DNA from: Candidatus Mediterraneibacter excrementavium
GTDB taxonomy: Bacteria > Bacillota > Clostridia > Lachnospirales > Lachnospiraceae
Length of the DNA stretch: 63,345 bases
Assembly: GCA_019120275.1 (NCBI GenBank)
Contig: DWVL01000055.1
Coordinates: 1 to 63,345 of the forward strand
Reading direction: 5' to 3'
Translations under genes and position numbers: made by a program
The notes under the pieces: model-generated
The model's database searches: none
Told to the model about the DNA's origin: nothing
Seen by the model: the letters and a program-made list of their open reading frames with translations, nothing else
Part shown: positions 1-11,278 of the stretch, one piece after another
How positions within the stretch are numbered: position 1 is the stretch's first letter
Layout: every line of letters begins with the position of its first letter

Positions 1-81
1 ATCCTGAAACAGATGTCACCGAATGAATACTACAAGTACATAAAGACAAATGAGTTACCACCAGCACTTGAACTGTTATAA
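1..81 (+). CDS. 3' end of an unidentified gene
   Basis: An open frame runs from the first base of the window to a TAA at 79-81 and encodes only the last 26 residues of a protein, starting ILKQMSPNEYYKY. The piece is too short to assign. An MSP-x-EY stretch near the C-terminus occurs in some IS3-type transposases, which makes a mobile-element gene possible, but this is a weak hint. The next feature downstream is a strong terminator at 181-226. Confidence 0.4.
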   Translation: MLKQMSPNEYYKYIKTNELPPALELL

Positions 82-180
82 AATCCGTGCAAAAAAATTT
101 GTCCGTGTCCTTGACAAAGGGCGCACTTTACCGGCAGGCCTGTCTGGATTTGCCGATTAGGATGAATTTAAAAATAAAAC

Positions 181-226
181 ACGGCCGGGAAATCGTTTTC
201 TGAGTTCCCGGCCGTATATTTTTTTG
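181..226. terminator. Bidirectional rho-independent terminator
   Basis: An 11-bp perfect stem (ACGGCCGGGAA with TTCCCGGCCGT) closes a short loop. It is followed by ATATTTTTTT on the plus strand and by a T-rich tract (TGTTTTATTTTT) on the minus strand. It can end both the partial gene at the left edge and the polysaccharide deacetylase gene arriving on the minus strand. Confidence 0.85.
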
Positions 227-239
227 ACTGCCATGCAGA

Positions 240-1685
240 TCAGTTATTTACCGAGTGGTGCACCGGATAGGAGTCCACGGTCAGTGCCTCGAAGGAGTAC
301 CCCTGGTTCTTGTAGTGTTCAATGATCTGCGGGAGCGCCTGCACGGTTGTGTCTTTGGCCGCGGTATCATGCATCAGGATATTGATATGCTGCGCGGTGG
401 ATGAGGTGGCGTTGGCTACCAGTTTGTCCACGGCAACGTGATTGCCGCTGGCGTCGGTCGAGTCGCAGTTCCAGTCAAAGTACTGAAACCCTTTTTCCTG
501 CACGGCTTTGGTCAGTGTGGTCATCAGGCCCGGGCAGTACTTTTTGCTCACAGTGTTGCTGGAGCCGCCGGGGAAGCGGATGACTTTTGACTCTACGCCG
601 GTGACGTCTTTTACCATGTCGTAGATCTGCTGCAGATCGTTAAAGTAAGCCTCTTCGGAGGCGTAGACTTTCGCATAGTCGTGGGTATAGGTGTGCAGAG
701 CCACCACGCTTCCTTCAGCAACGACCCGTTTGAGGGATTCGTTGTATTCTTTATTGTTTCCTGTTACGAAAAAGGTTCCTTTGGCATTATACTGTTTGAG
801 AATGTCCAGGATCTTTTCTGTGTTTTCGGACGGTCCGTCGTCAAAAGTGAGGTAAACGATCTTCCGCTCGTAGGAGTCGTCTTTTTTTACAGTGACGGTG
901 CGCACAGTCGTACCGGTATTTCCTGAACGGTCCGTGGTCGTGTAGACGACTTCATAAGTACCCGGAACAGTGAAGTCCACGCTGCTGTCATCGACGGTGA
1001 ACTGAGGAGCCGGATCAAGGTCATCTGTTACGGTGACGCCCTCCTGGAAATCCACGCTTCTTCCCTGAAGGACTTCTACGGTATCCGCGCCCTGTACAGT
1101 GGGGGCGGTGGTATCTTTTACGCGGGTAAGCGTGGTGGACTGGGTAGTCTCGTTCCCGGAAGTATCTGTGGCAGAGATCTCGATGTCATAGGTGCCTTCT
1201 GCGCTCCAGTCCGCTTCATTTTTAAACTGTACGGTTACCTCAGTCACATCGGAAGCCTCGCTGACAAACAGTTCCGGTGTGATCTCCTGCATAAGATCCG
1301 CCGTGCACGGGTGGACCTTCAGCGTGGGCGGCGTTGTATCAACGACATTGACCTTCGCGGTGTAATCCTTCCCTTTGCAGGTATAGGTGACAGAATATTC
1401 ACCGATCCTGCTGACATCTGCATCGGACTGGACGGAGACGTCATCCCTGTCCACGAAGTAGAGATGTCTTACATTGTCCCACGGATCAAACGGCTCCATT
1501 AATTCATGAGTCACAACATCGTCTTTCAGTTCTATCGGATGCAGATATTTAAAAAGCAGAAATCCGCCTGCCGCCAGCAGCAATAAGAGCATGAAAGTCA
1601 GCATGATGCGCGCTTTCTTTTTCCTGCGCCGTCTCTGAGCGGCCTTTCTGGAATATGGTTTTCTCCTTTGGCTTCTCTGATTCAT
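240..1685 (-). CDS. Membrane-anchored polysaccharide deacetylase with Ig-like domains
   Basis: 481 aa. A very basic N-terminus (residues 1-26) is followed by one membrane segment at about 27-46, so the rest is expected outside the cell. Residues about 50-270 form beta-rich Ig-like repeats of the DUF5011 type (each starts near DTTPPT or DTTAPT and ends in SGN-rich strands). Residues about 278-475 are a NodB domain: TFDDGPS, the HTYTH metal-binding pair, RFPGGSS, and a late ILMHDT motif carry the metal and catalytic residues of carbohydrate esterase family 4. The family removes acetyl groups from peptidoglycan or other surface glycans; the substrate cannot be told here. The start is supported by AGAGGAC just upstream. 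Confidence 0.88.
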   Translation of the reverse strand: MNQRSQRRKPYSRKAAQRRRRKKKARIMLTFMLLLLLAAGGFLLFKYLHPIELKDDVVTHELMEPFDPWDNVRHLYFVDRDDVSVQSDADVSRIGEYSVTYTCKGKDYTAKVNVVDTTPPTLKVHPCTADLMQEITPELFVSEASDVTEVTVQFKNEADWSAEGTYDIEISATDTSGNETTQSTTLTRVKDTTAPTVQGADTVEVLQGRSVDFQEGVTVTDDLDPAPQFTVDDSSVDFTVPGTYEVVYTTTDRSGNTGTTVRTVTVKKDDSYERKIVYLTFDDGPSENTEKILDILKQYNAKGTFFVTGNNKEYNESLKRVVAEGSVVALHTYTHDYAKVYASEEAYFNDLQQIYDMVKDVTGVESKVIRFPGGSSNTVSKKYCPGLMTTLTKAVQEKGFQYFDWNCDSTDASGNHVAVDKLVANATSSTAQHINILMHDTAAKDTTVQALPQIIEHYKNQGYSFEALTVDSYPVHHSVNN

Positions 1686-1738
1686 AAGTCCTCTTCTGTA
1701 TATAAAATGATAGGGGCATAAGTCCGTCTGCGGCTTTT

Positions 1739-1767
1739 ACTATACTGGCAGAAGAGGAGAGATGCAA
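1739..1767 (-). promoter_or_regulatory. Sigma-A-type promoter of the deacetylase gene
   Basis: On the minus strand TTGCAT (1762-1767) and TATAGT (1739-1744) are 17 bp apart, about 50 bp upstream of the deacetylase start. Confidence 0.6.
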
Positions 1768-1832
1768 GTGACTTACTGAAAATATAAAGAAAATTACAGA
1801 AAAAATTAAGAAACTCTGGGGAAATCTTTGAG

Positions 1833-1862
1833 TGGACATGAACTTGTGCGGAATGATACAAT
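1833..1862 (+). promoter_or_regulatory. Likely promoter of the YjdF-like gene
   Basis: TGGACA (1833-1838) and TACAAT (1857-1862) are 18 bp apart, 44 bp upstream of the ATG at 1907. Confidence 0.45.
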
Positions 1863-1906
1863 AACGAAATAAAACAAAAACAGGAACAGGAAAGCGGGAG
1901 AAGAAA

Positions 1907-2902
1907 ATGACTGACAATAACAGGAAACACCAGGATGACCGTAATGCAGGCGGCAGAGGGCGCCTGCGCCATCTGCGGGAAGCGCTGCATATGGAGCTTC
2001 GCGAGCACAGGAGTTCTTTTATCGTATATTTTACCCTGCGCGTACTGGTGATCGTGACGCTGATCCTGCAGCTTCTGAACCGGAATTATGAAAATGTATT
2101 TCTGTGCGGACTGACGCTGCTGCTTCTGATTATGCCGAGCCTGATGCAGATCACATTTAAAGTGGAACTTCCGACAACGCTGGAGATCAATATCCTGATC
2201 TTTATTTTTGCGGCGGAGATCCTTGGAGAGATCCGGGAATTTTATCTGATCTTTCCGCTCTGGGATACGGCGCTCCATACGCTGAACGGATTCCTGGCTG
2301 CGGCGATCGGCTTTTCTCTGGTGGATCTGCTGAATCGGAGCGAGCGTACGGTCTTCAATCTGTCGCCGATCTTTACCGCGATCGTGGCGTTCTGCTTTTC
2401 CATGACCATCGGCGTGGTGTGGGAATTCTTTGAGTTCGGCATGGATCAGCTGGCCGGATTTGATATGCAGAAAGACACGGTGATCCATGTACTCCGTTCG
2501 GTGACGCTGGATTCGGCGGGACACAATGTCCCCTATGAGATCAGCGGGATTACGGAAACGGTCGTGAACGGACAGGAACTGGGAGTGGGAGGCTATCTTG
2601 ACATCGGGCTGATCGACACGATGCAGGATCTGATCGTCAATTTTATCGGTGCGTTTGTATTTTCGGTGATCGGTTTCTTCTATGTTAAAAACCGCGGGAA
2701 GGGGAAGCTTGCAGGACGGTTTATTCCGCGCAGAAAGGCGAAGGACAGAGATTTCCTGAAGATCGCGAGAGAAAACAGACGGCAGAACGCAGACGAAAAG
2801 GCGGAGCCGGAGTCGTGTTTAGGAGCGGCGTCTGATAAGAAAGACGGCTTTCCACAGGAGAAAGATCAGGAAAGCGCCGAGGATCGTGCAGGCGATGTAT
2901 AG
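1907..2902 (+). CDS. YjdF/DUF2238-like integral membrane protein
   Basis: 331 aa. A basic N-terminal tail of about 40 residues is followed by six or so hydrophobic segments between residues 40 and 265. Motifs in the membrane part (WDTALHTLNGF, WEFFEFGMD, DTMQDLIVNFIGA) match the layout of the YjdF/DUF2238 family, whose function is not established. The last 65 residues are charged and low in complexity. The start has GGGAGAAGAAA upstream. The 3' end overlaps the convergent YwaF-like gene by 84 bp, and the overlapping part encodes only the disordered tail. Confidence 0.7.
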   Translation: MTDNNRKHQDDRNAGGRGRLRHLREALHMELREHRSSFIVYFTLRVLVIVTLILQLLNRNYENVFLCGLTLLLLIMPSLMQITFKVELPTTLEINILIFIFAAEILGEIREFYLIFPLWDTALHTLNGFLAAAIGFSLVDLLNRSERTVFNLSPIFTAIVAFCFSMTIGVVWEFFEFGMDQLAGFDMQKDTVIHVLRSVTLDSAGHNVPYEISGITETVVNGQELGVGGYLDIGLIDTMQDLIVNFIGAFVFSVIGFFYVKNRGKGKLAGRFIPRRKAKDRDFLKIARENRRQNADEKAEPESCLGAASDKKDGFPQEKDQESAEDRAGDV

Positions 2903-3508
2903 CAGGATGACGGGATTATTGCCGAGAACGGGGACAAGATCCCGGAAGATGATCTGCTGCATTCTGTAATCGGGATTGATGTAGAACAGATTGATCTTGC
3001 CATACTGATCGAGAAACAGATTCAGAAGTACGGCGGCAAGGCAGCAGCCAAGATATAAAAAAGTACTGTAAAGAAAGGAGCGCAGCGGGAATGCGCGTGA
3101 GAGCGTGCGGGAAAACAGCGCCTTCCGGATGCCGCAGAACAGATGCAGATATACAGCGCCGGCGGCGATCCCTGTTATGATGAGAAGGATATGCCAGATA
3201 TAGGAAAAAGCGGTGAGCGCGGGAAGCGGATAGTGCAGGCCGGTGGTATCTGCAAAGACGGCTATCCCGCCAAGCGGACAATAACTCATGAGGAATGCAA
3301 GCAGCGTCTGACGGGAAAGCGGCCGGCGCAGCCATGGGTATATCAGGAGCAGGTACATGGGAATGCTGCAGAGCTGGAACGGGAAATACCACCAGTTATA
3401 CCGGCCGCCGCCCAGGATAAAAGTCAGTGTGAGCTGTTTCCATATCTCGCCGCAGAGCATGAGGATGCCGCATATGAAAAAGAAAATATCCGTTCTGGCA
3501 TGTTTCAT
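2819..3508 (-). CDS. YwaF/TMEM164-family integral membrane protein
   Basis: 229 aa from the ATG at 3508, chosen because GGAGGCG lies just upstream; the frame stays open further but has no ribosome site there. At least six hydrophobic helices are visible. The segment around WWYFPFQLCSIPMYL and the later LFLDQYGKINLFYINPD region fit the YwaF (TIGR02206) family of predicted membrane proteins, which has no firmly assigned bacterial function. The gene ends inside the C-terminal codons of the convergent YjdF-like gene. Confidence 0.7.
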   Translation of the reverse strand: MKHARTDIFFFICGILMLCGEIWKQLTLTFILGGGRYNWWYFPFQLCSIPMYLLLIYPWLRRPLSRQTLLAFLMSYCPLGGIAVFADTTGLHYPLPALTAFSYIWHILLIITGIAAGAVYLHLFCGIRKALFSRTLSRAFPLRSFLYSTFLYLGCCLAAVLLNLFLDQYGKINLFYINPDYRMQQIIFRDLVPVLGNNPVILLYIACTILGAFLIFLLWKAVFLIRRRS

Positions 3509-4046
3509 GCGTATCGCCTCCTCCCTGACAGATATGATTTTACTGAGTCTGATACCATTATAGCGCAATCATGAGGATATTTATACGAAAACACCGTCTG
3601 ATAGTAAACACTAACAAGAAAAGTGTAAGAAGAGCCTGAAAATAGTATACAAAACAAACAAAAATGTGCATCGCATATCAGGGCCTGATTGTGCATGTTT
3701 TCAGCGAATCGGATTCGGCTGAAAAACGACTGCAAAAATGCAATGAATTGTGAATAAAAGATCAATGGGAAAAAGCAGAGAAAAAGGACAAAATGAAATA
3801 AAAAATGCCATGGATATTAAAAAGGAAACAGCCATCTGGAAATGTTGACAAATTTTGCATCGGGGCGTAATATTTAGACATCTTTCTGGGGAGCACCCCG
3901 GGGAGAGGCGGCCGAACTGATAAAGTGAAAAGAAGGATTTAGGGGGTTCAAAGAGGAACAACTCTTTTTTTTATGCCCAAATCCCGGCTTCACTAAGGCA
4001 GTCCGGTTTTTTGATCGAAATTAAATGAATAAAGGAGGAGAGCAAT
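3509..4046. other. Intergenic region with atp operon leader
   Basis: No gene is visible here. The left part (3570-3840) is AT-rich and shows nothing recognisable. The right part holds the atp promoter at 3845-3873 and a leader of about 165 nt. In the leader a small hairpin (AAAGAG with CTCTTT, 3950-3970) runs into eight T residues, and CCGG repeats near 3983-4006 run into TTTTTT, so weak attenuation ahead of atpB is possible. A 7-codon frame (ATG at 3972) lies between the two T-runs but has no clear ribosome site. Confidence 0.5.
3845..3873 (+). promoter_or_regulatory. Promoter of the F-type ATP synthase operon
   Basis: A consensus TTGACA (3845-3850) and TAATAT (3868-3873) are separated by 17 bp, which predicts transcription from about 3880. 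Confidence 0.75.
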
Positions 4047-4730
4047 ACGGAAAATCTGACAGAAACACTGATGGAAGAACTGAGCTGTGAGACAGTATTC
4101 AGCCTTCCGGTGGTGGGCGGGATTTCCGAGTCCGTGGTCGTGACCTGGATCATTATGGCTGTGCTTGTCATTGCCTCCGTGCTCCTGACGAGGAACTTAA
4201 GCGTTGAGAATCCCGGCAAGGTACAGCTGATGCTGGAAGCGGGGATCAGCTGGGCGCAGGAGTTCTTCGAGGGGATCATCGGGAAAGAGGCGAAGCGGTA
4301 TGGGCCGTATCTGATCACGATCCTGATTTATCTGGCAGCAGCCAATACACTGGCGCCGCTGTTCGGATTTAAACCGCCGACCAAAGATCTGAATGTAACG
4401 GCAGCCCTGGCGGTCATGAGCATGTGCCTGATCGAATTCTCGGGCATCCGTAAAAACGGGGTAAAGCACTGGGTAAAGCATTTTGCCGAGCCGGTTCCGG
4501 TCGTGGCGCCGATCACAGTACTGGAGATCGTGATACGGCCGCTGTCGCTCTGTATGCGGCTCTTCGGAAACATGCTGGCCGGGTTCGTGGTGCTGGAGCT
4601 TCTGAAGTTCTTTGTGCCGCTGATCGTGCCCATCCCGGTAAGTTTTTATTTTGACATCTTCGACGGTCTGCTGCAGGCATATGTATTCGTATTCCTGACG
4701 GCGCTGTTTATGACTGAAGAGATGGAGTAG
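4047..4730 (+). CDS. atpB: F-type ATP synthase subunit a
   Basis: About 227 aa. Subunit a forms the ion half-channels of the membrane Fo sector. Five or six hydrophobic helices and the family signature around RPLSLCMRLFGNMLAG, which holds the essential arginine facing the c ring, are present. It is the first gene of atpBEFHAGDC. The start is unusual: the only good ribosome site (AAGGAGGAG, 4032-4040) lies 6 nt before an in-frame ACG at 4047, whereas the first in-frame ATG is at 4071, 30 nt from that site. I give the ACG start as the better-placed one; if it is wrong the protein begins at 4071 with MEELSCETVF and has 219 aa. Confidence 0.85.
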   Translation, partial: TENLTETLMEELSCETVFSLPVVGGISESVVVTWIIMAVLVIASVLLTRNLSVENPGKVQLMLEAGISWAQEFFEGIIGKEAKRYGPYLITILIYLAAANTLAPLFGFKPPTKDLNVTAALAVMSMCLIEFSGIRKNGVKHWVKHFAEPVPVVAPITVLEIVIRPLSLCMRLFGNMLAGFVVLELLKFFVPLIVPIPVSFYFDIFDGLLQAYVFVFLTALFMTEEME

Positions 4731-4769
4731 CAAATCATTAACAATAATAGGAAAAAGGAGATTAAAATC

Positions 4770-4991
4770 ATGGAAACAATCATTGCAATCGGAGCAGCTA
4801 TCGCAGTACTGACAGGTATCGGAGCAGGTGTAGGCATCGGCATCGCAACAGGAAAGGCAGCTGAAGCGATCGCCAGACAGCCGGAGGCGGAGAGCAAGAT
4901 CAGCAAGAACCTGATCCTCGGATGTGCGCTTGCAGAGGCAACTGCAATCTATGGCTTCATCATCGGACTTCTGATCATTATCCTTCTGTAA
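4770..4991 (+). CDS. atpE: F-type ATP synthase subunit c
   Basis: 73 aa, two hydrophobic helices joined by the polar loop ARQPEAE, the classic hairpin of the rotating c ring. The ion-binding carboxylate is Glu56 in LAEATAIYG. The Na+ ligands known from Propionigenium c subunits (Gln32 in GVGQG and Ser66 after the Glu) are replaced by Ile23 and Ala57, so proton coupling is predicted. The ribosome site AAAAAGGAG is well placed. Confidence 0.93.
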   Translation: METIIAIGAAIAVLTGIGAGVGIGIATGKAAEAIARQPEAESKISKNLILGCALAEATAIYGFIIGLLIIILL

Positions 4992-5039
4992 ATCCAGGCA
5001 TATGACAGAAGACGATTACATGAAAGGTGGGCTTAAAAG

Positions 5040-5537
5040 GTGATTTCAATAAATCTGAACCTTGTGTGGACCATAATCAATCTCATCGTTCTCTATCTTC
5101 TGCTGAAGCATTTCCTCATCGGCCCGGTGACAAACATTATGGAGCAGAGACGGAAGATGATCGAAGATGGTTTTAAGAATGCGCAGACCGCGCAGGACGA
5201 TGCCAACAGACTGAAACAGGAATATGAGTCGGCTCTGAGCGGAGCGCGCCAGGAGTCCGTACAGATCGTGGAAGACGCCAGAAAGAGCGCAAGGGCGGAA
5301 TACGACCGGATCGTCAGTGAGGCGGATGAGAAAGCGGGAAGCATGATCGAAGCGGCAAAAGAAAGCGTGCGCACAGAGCGCGAGCAGACAATGAAAGAAC
5401 TGAAGTCACAGATCGCAGGGCTTGCCGCGGCGTCGGCGGCGCGCATCATCGGCGGACATGCGGACGAGAAAGGCAACAGCGCCCTGTACGACCAGTTCCT
5501 GAGAGAAGCAGGTGAGGGCAATGGCAATGCAGACTGA
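5040..5537 (+). CDS. atpF: F-type ATP synthase subunit b
   Basis: 165 aa from a GTG start that has AAAGGTGGG upstream. One N-terminal membrane helix (about 5-23) is followed by a long charged coiled coil rich in Ala, Glu, Lys and Arg, which is the peripheral stalk holding F1 still against the rotor. A single b gene is present, as in most Firmicutes. The stop overlaps the start of atpH, suggesting coupled translation. Confidence 0.92.
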   Translation: MISINLNLVWTIINLIVLYLLLKHFLIGPVTNIMEQRRKMIEDGFKNAQTAQDDANRLKQEYESALSGARQESVQIVEDARKSARAEYDRIVSEADEKAGSMIEAAKESVRTEREQTMKELKSQIAGLAAASAARIIGGHADEKGNSALYDQFLREAGEGNGNAD

Positions 5538-6054
5538 TAAAATAATATGCTGTTCAGCGCCGGCGGTTTCTTACGGAACGGTACTGGCGGGAATGGATAT
5601 TACAGAAGAGAGCGTGCAGAAAACCAGGGAAATCCTGGAGGCTGTGCCGCAGCTAGAGGAACTGTTCCTGAATCCGACTGTGCCTCAGCAGAAGAAACTG
5701 GATGTGATCGGCCGGGTGTTCCCGGAAGAGATGCATGCGTTTTTGAAAACGGTGTGCACTCATCACAGGATGGATCTGCTGGGAGAGATCTTTGCAGCAT
5801 ATGACAGATGCAGGGATGAGAGCGGACGGACTGTCCGTGCGGTGCTCACGTGTGTGGATGTGCCGGATGCGGAGCAGAAGAAGGGAATGGAAGATTTCCT
5901 CTGCAGGAAATACGGCGCAGATCAGGCACTGATCGAGATCCGTCAGGATGCTTCCCTGCTGGGCGGCTTCATTCTCCGTGCGGGAAGCGATGAGTATGAC
6001 TGGAGCATGAAAGGACGTCTGGACAGGCTGACAGAAGCGCTTGCCGGACGATAA
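5521..6054 (+). CDS. atpH: F-type ATP synthase subunit delta
   Basis: 177 aa counted from the ATG at 5521, which has AGGTGAGGG in front; the frame is open slightly further upstream but only to a GTG inside that ribosome site. The N-terminal helical domain and the C-terminal motif LLGGFILRAGSDEYDWSMKG are typical of OSCP/delta, which ties the stalk to the top of F1. The first 17 bases overlap atpF. Confidence 0.92.
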   Translation: MAMQTDKIICCSAPAVSYGTVLAGMDITEESVQKTREILEAVPQLEELFLNPTVPQQKKLDVIGRVFPEEMHAFLKTVCTHHRMDLLGEIFAAYDRCRDESGRTVRAVLTCVDVPDAEQKKGMEDFLCRKYGADQALIEIRQDASLLGGFILRAGSDEYDWSMKGRLDRLTEALAGR

Positions 6055-6076
6055 ACATACCTGGAGGTGAACATAG

Positions 6077-7582
6077 GTGAGTTCAATCAACTCAGATGAG
6101 ATTATCTCGATCCTTAAGGAGGAAATCGAGAATTTTGATAAAATGAGCAGAGACAGTGAAGTCGGTACTGTCATTTCTGTGGGCGACGGGATCGCTTCGA
6201 TCTACGGGATCGACCATGCCATGTACGGGGAGATCCTTACATTCGAGAACGGACTGAAGGGAATGGTCCAGGATATCCGCAAGGATTCGATCGGATGCAT
6301 CCTCTTTGGAAGCGATACGGAGATCCGTGAGGGAACGAAAGTATCCCGCACGGGCAAACGCGCCGGTGTGCCGGTCGGCGATCAGTACGTCGGCAGGGTT
6401 GTCAATGCGCTCGGGGAAGCGATTGACGGACGCGGCGATATTGAAGCGGACGATTACCGTCCCGTTGAGCAGGAAGCGCCGGGCATTGTGGACCGGAAGT
6501 CTGTAAGCGAGCCAATGGAGACGGGCATCCTTTCCATTGATGCGATGTTCCCCATCGGCCGGGGACAGCGTGAACTGATCATTGGCGACCGGCAGACCGG
6601 AAAGACTTCGATCGCACTGGATACCATCCTGAATCAGAAAGGCAAAGATGTGATCTGTGTGTATGTGGCGATCGGGCAGAAGGCCTCAACAGTGGCGAAG
6701 GTCGTTAATACGCTGAAGACACACGGCGCTATGGATTATACGATCGTTGTTTCGTCTACCGCAAGCGATTGTGCGCCGCTGCAGTATATCGCGCCGTATT
6801 CCGGTACGGCGATGGCGGAACATTTTATGCACCAGGGCAAAGACGTGCTGATCGTCTACGATGATCTTTCCAAGCATGCGGTAGCGTACCGTGCGCTGTC
6901 TCTGCTGCTGGGACGTTCTCCGGGACGGGAGGCCTATCCCGGCGATGTATTTTATCTGCATTCCAGGCTGCTGGAGCGTTCCAGCCGTCTGAGCGAAGAG
7001 AAAGGCGGCGGATCCATTACGGCGCTGCCGATCATTGAGACGCAGGCGGGGGATGTTTCCGCATATATCCCGACTAACGTGATCTCTATCACAGACGGAC
7101 AGATCTTCCTGGAAAGCGGACTTTTTGCTTCCGGTATGCGTCCGGCGGTAAACGTGGGACTTTCCGTATCCCGTGTGGGCGGTGCAGCACAGGCGAAGGC
7201 CATGAAAAAGGCGTCCGGAAGCATCCGTATCGACCTGGCACAGTACCGGGAGATGGAAGTATTTACCCAGTTCAGTTCGGATCTGGATGCGGCTACGAAA
7301 GAACAGCTGGAGTATGGAAGCGGACTGATGGAGCTTTTGAAGCAGCCGCTTTACCATCCGCTTTCTCTGCACGAGAAGGTGATCACGCTCTGCGCGGCAA
7401 CGCATAAAGTTATGCTGGGCATCGATAAAAAGCAGATCAAACAATTCCAGCTTGATATGCTGACTTACTTTGATTCCGCTCATCCGGAGATCGGACAGGA
7501 GATCGAGGAGAAGAAAGTGCTGTCCGATGAACTGATCGAAACGATCGTGGAGACAGCGAAGGCGTTCAGGGAGAGCAGGTGA
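6077..7582 (+). CDS. atpA: F-type ATP synthase subunit alpha
   Basis: 501 aa, the normal length. The non-catalytic nucleotide-binding subunit of F1 is identified by the Walker A motif GDRQTGKTS near residue 170, a Walker B-like stretch [12 protein letters not shown] near 259, and the signature [17 protein letters not shown] near 356. Translation starts at GTG 6077, with CTGGAGGTGA about 6 nt upstream. It lies between atpH and atpG with gaps of 22 and 4 bp, so it is part of the same operon. Confidence 0.97.
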   Translation: MSSINSDEIISILKEEIENFDKMSRDSEVGTVISVGDGIASIYGIDHAMYGEILTFENGLKGMVQDIRKDSIGCILFGSDTEIREGTKVSRTGKRAGVPVGDQYVGRVVNALGEAIDGRGDIEADDYRPVEQEAPGIVDRKSVSEPMETGILSIDAMFPIGRGQRELIIGDRQTGKTSIALDTILNQKGKDVICVYVAIGQKASTVAKVVNTLKTHGAMDYTIVVSSTASDCAPLQYIAPYSGTAMAEHFMHQGKDVLIVYDDLSKHAVAYRALSLLLGRSPGREAYPGDVFYLHSRLLERSSRLSEEKGGGSITALPIIETQAGDVSAYIPTNVISITDGQIFLESGLFASGMRPAVNVGLSVSRVGGAAQAKAMKKASGSIRIDLAQYREMEVFTQFSSDLDAATKEQLEYGSGLMELLKQPLYHPLSLHEKVITLCAATHKVMLGIDKKQIKQFQLDMLTYFDSAHPEIGQEIEEKKVLSDELIETIVETAKAFRESR

Positions 7583-7586
7583 TAAA

Positions 7587-9907
<2,321 letters not shown>

Positions 9908-9938
9908 GGCGGCGGAATAGAACAGGAGTGTATGCGGT

Positions 9939-10361
9939 ATGGATACATTTGGTCTGAAGATCATAGCAAGTGATAAAGTATTTTACGAGGGACGCTGCAG
10001 GAAGCTCGTCATTCCTGCGCCGGACGGCGAGAAGGGGATCCTTGCCAACCACGAGAATATGGTCATCGCCATTGTCGTGGGTACGGCAAAGGTCCAGCTG
10101 GCAGGCGAGGACGAGTGGAAGGACCTGGCGGTGGGTTCCGGATTCGCGGAGATCGTCAACAACCGTGTGACGCTTCTGGTGGATACGGCGGAGCGGCCGG
10201 AGGATATCGATGTGCGCCGCGCCAGGGAACAGCAGGAGCGCGCCGAGGAACAGATGCGCCAGAAGCAGAGCATCCAGGAGTATTATCACACCCAGGCATC
10301 GCTTGCCCGCGCCATGAACCGTCTGAGGGTGGCCAAAGATAAGCGGTGGAGCGGACTGTAG
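9939..10361 (+). CDS. atpC: F-type ATP synthase subunit epsilon
   Basis: 140 aa. The N-terminal beta sandwich (residues 1-85, with the motif PAPDGEKGILANHENM) is followed by two C-terminal helices rich in Arg, Gln and Glu, the part that can insert into F1 and block ATP hydrolysis. It is the last gene of the operon and is followed 32 bp later by a terminator hairpin. Confidence 0.93.
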   Translation: MDTFGLKIIASDKVFYEGRCRKLVIPAPDGEKGILANHENMVIAIVVGTAKVQLAGEDEWKDLAVGSGFAEIVNNRVTLLVDTAERPEDIDVRRAREQQERAEEQMRQKQSIQEYYHTQASLARAMNRLRVAKDKRWSGL

Positions 10362-10392
10362 GTGCCTGTAAGATAATATTGTTGAGAAGTGG

Positions 10393-10433
10393 AAGAGAAT
10401 GTCATGTTTTACGGATATTCTCTTCTTTTTTGT
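10393..10433 (+). terminator. Terminator of the atp operon
   Basis: The 8-bp stem AAGAGAAT with ATTCTCTT is followed by a run of T residues (10425-10432), 32 bp after atpC. Confidence 0.75.
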
Positions 10434-10440
10434 TTTTAAA

Positions 10441-10476
10441 CAAAAAGAGGCATGGCTACCCAGGCAGCTATGCCTC
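10441..10476 (-). terminator. Terminator of rplY
   Basis: Read on the minus strand, GAGGCATAGCTGCC pairs with GGTAGCCATGCCTC (one mismatch) and runs into TTTTTG, 12 bp after the rplY stop. It sits back to back with the atp terminator. Confidence 0.8.
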
Positions 10477-10487
10477 AAAATGTTATT

Positions 10488-11075
10488 CTATTCAGCTTCT
10501 GCCGCGTCCTCATCCTCTGTCTCTGCCGCAGCGCCTCGTACTTCTGTAACGGTTACGACGGTTGCTTCCGGATCGGTTGTCAGATCGACGTCTTTATCTT
10601 TTGCGATATCAAGATCTGCCACACGGATCGTATCCCCGACTTTCAGGTCCCCGATATCCAGCTCGATCTTCTCGACCAGAGCGGACGGAAGGGCCTTGAA
10701 GTCAACTTCGTGCAGCATCTGCTGCGGAACGCCGGCAACCAGTTTGTCTGCATTGATCAGATGGATCTCTGCGGATGAATGTACCTTCTCCGTGCTTACG
10801 AGCGCCTGGAAGTCCATCTCATCGACTCCGCCTTTGAGGGGATTGAAATCTACCTCTTTGATCAGCGCGTCATAGGTCTGTCCGTCAACAGTAAGGGCAA
10901 CTCTGCCGCCTTTTCCCTCGGTCTTAAGGAGCTTCTCCACATCGCCCTTTAACATCTTGAGGGGAATGGATTCTTTCATCTCACGGCCGAAGATGCAGCC
11001 TGTAACAAATCCTTCGTGTCTAAGTTTTTTGGCTTTGATTGACATGTCTCTTTTTTCAGCTTTTAAAGTATTCAT
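10488..11075 (-). CDS. rplY: 50S ribosomal protein L25 / general stress protein Ctc
   Basis: 195 aa, the long Ctc form with an N-terminal L25 domain that binds 5S rRNA (residues about 1-92) and a C-terminal TL5-like beta domain (about 95-180, with LIKEVDFNPLKGGVDEMDF at the junction). The acidic tail EDEDAAEAE is usual for Ctc. A good ribosome site (GGAGGAAAAG) precedes the ATG. It is transcribed alone on the minus strand, with its own terminator. Confidence 0.88.
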   Translation of the reverse strand: MNTLKAEKRDMSIKAKKLRHEGFVTGCIFGREMKESIPLKMLKGDVEKLLKTEGKGGRVALTVDGQTYDALIKEVDFNPLKGGVDEMDFQALVSTEKVHSSAEIHLINADKLVAGVPQQMLHEVDFKALPSALVEKIELDIGDLKVGDTIRVADLDIAKDKDVDLTTDPEATVVTVTEVRGAAAETEDEDAAEAE

Positions 11076-11198
11076 TTATCTTTTCCTCCAATCACTGAAT
11101 GAATCACGCTTAGCAGCCTTCAACTCTTTTTGCAGGTGGGTGTTGTTAAGTGTATTTCTTTGTTACACCTACAGTATAGCACCGTTGTCAAGGGGTGA

Positions 11199-11227
11199 TT
11201 TACAAGAAAAAATCCATGTGTTAAGAT
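11199..11227 (+). promoter_or_regulatory. Likely promoter of the yfcE operon
   Basis: TTTACA (11199-11204) and TAAGAT (11222-11227) are 17 bp apart, 51 bp before the ATG at 11279. Confidence 0.5.
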
Positions 11228-11278
11228 AAAAAGGCAGAAATGGATCAGAAGATCCGGGAAAGGCAGGATTTATAACAG

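Noticed and set aside
4770-4991. Sodium-type F-ATPase c ring
   Set aside because: The Gln and Ser ligands are replaced by Ile23 and Ala57; only the Glu remains, as in proton-type rings.
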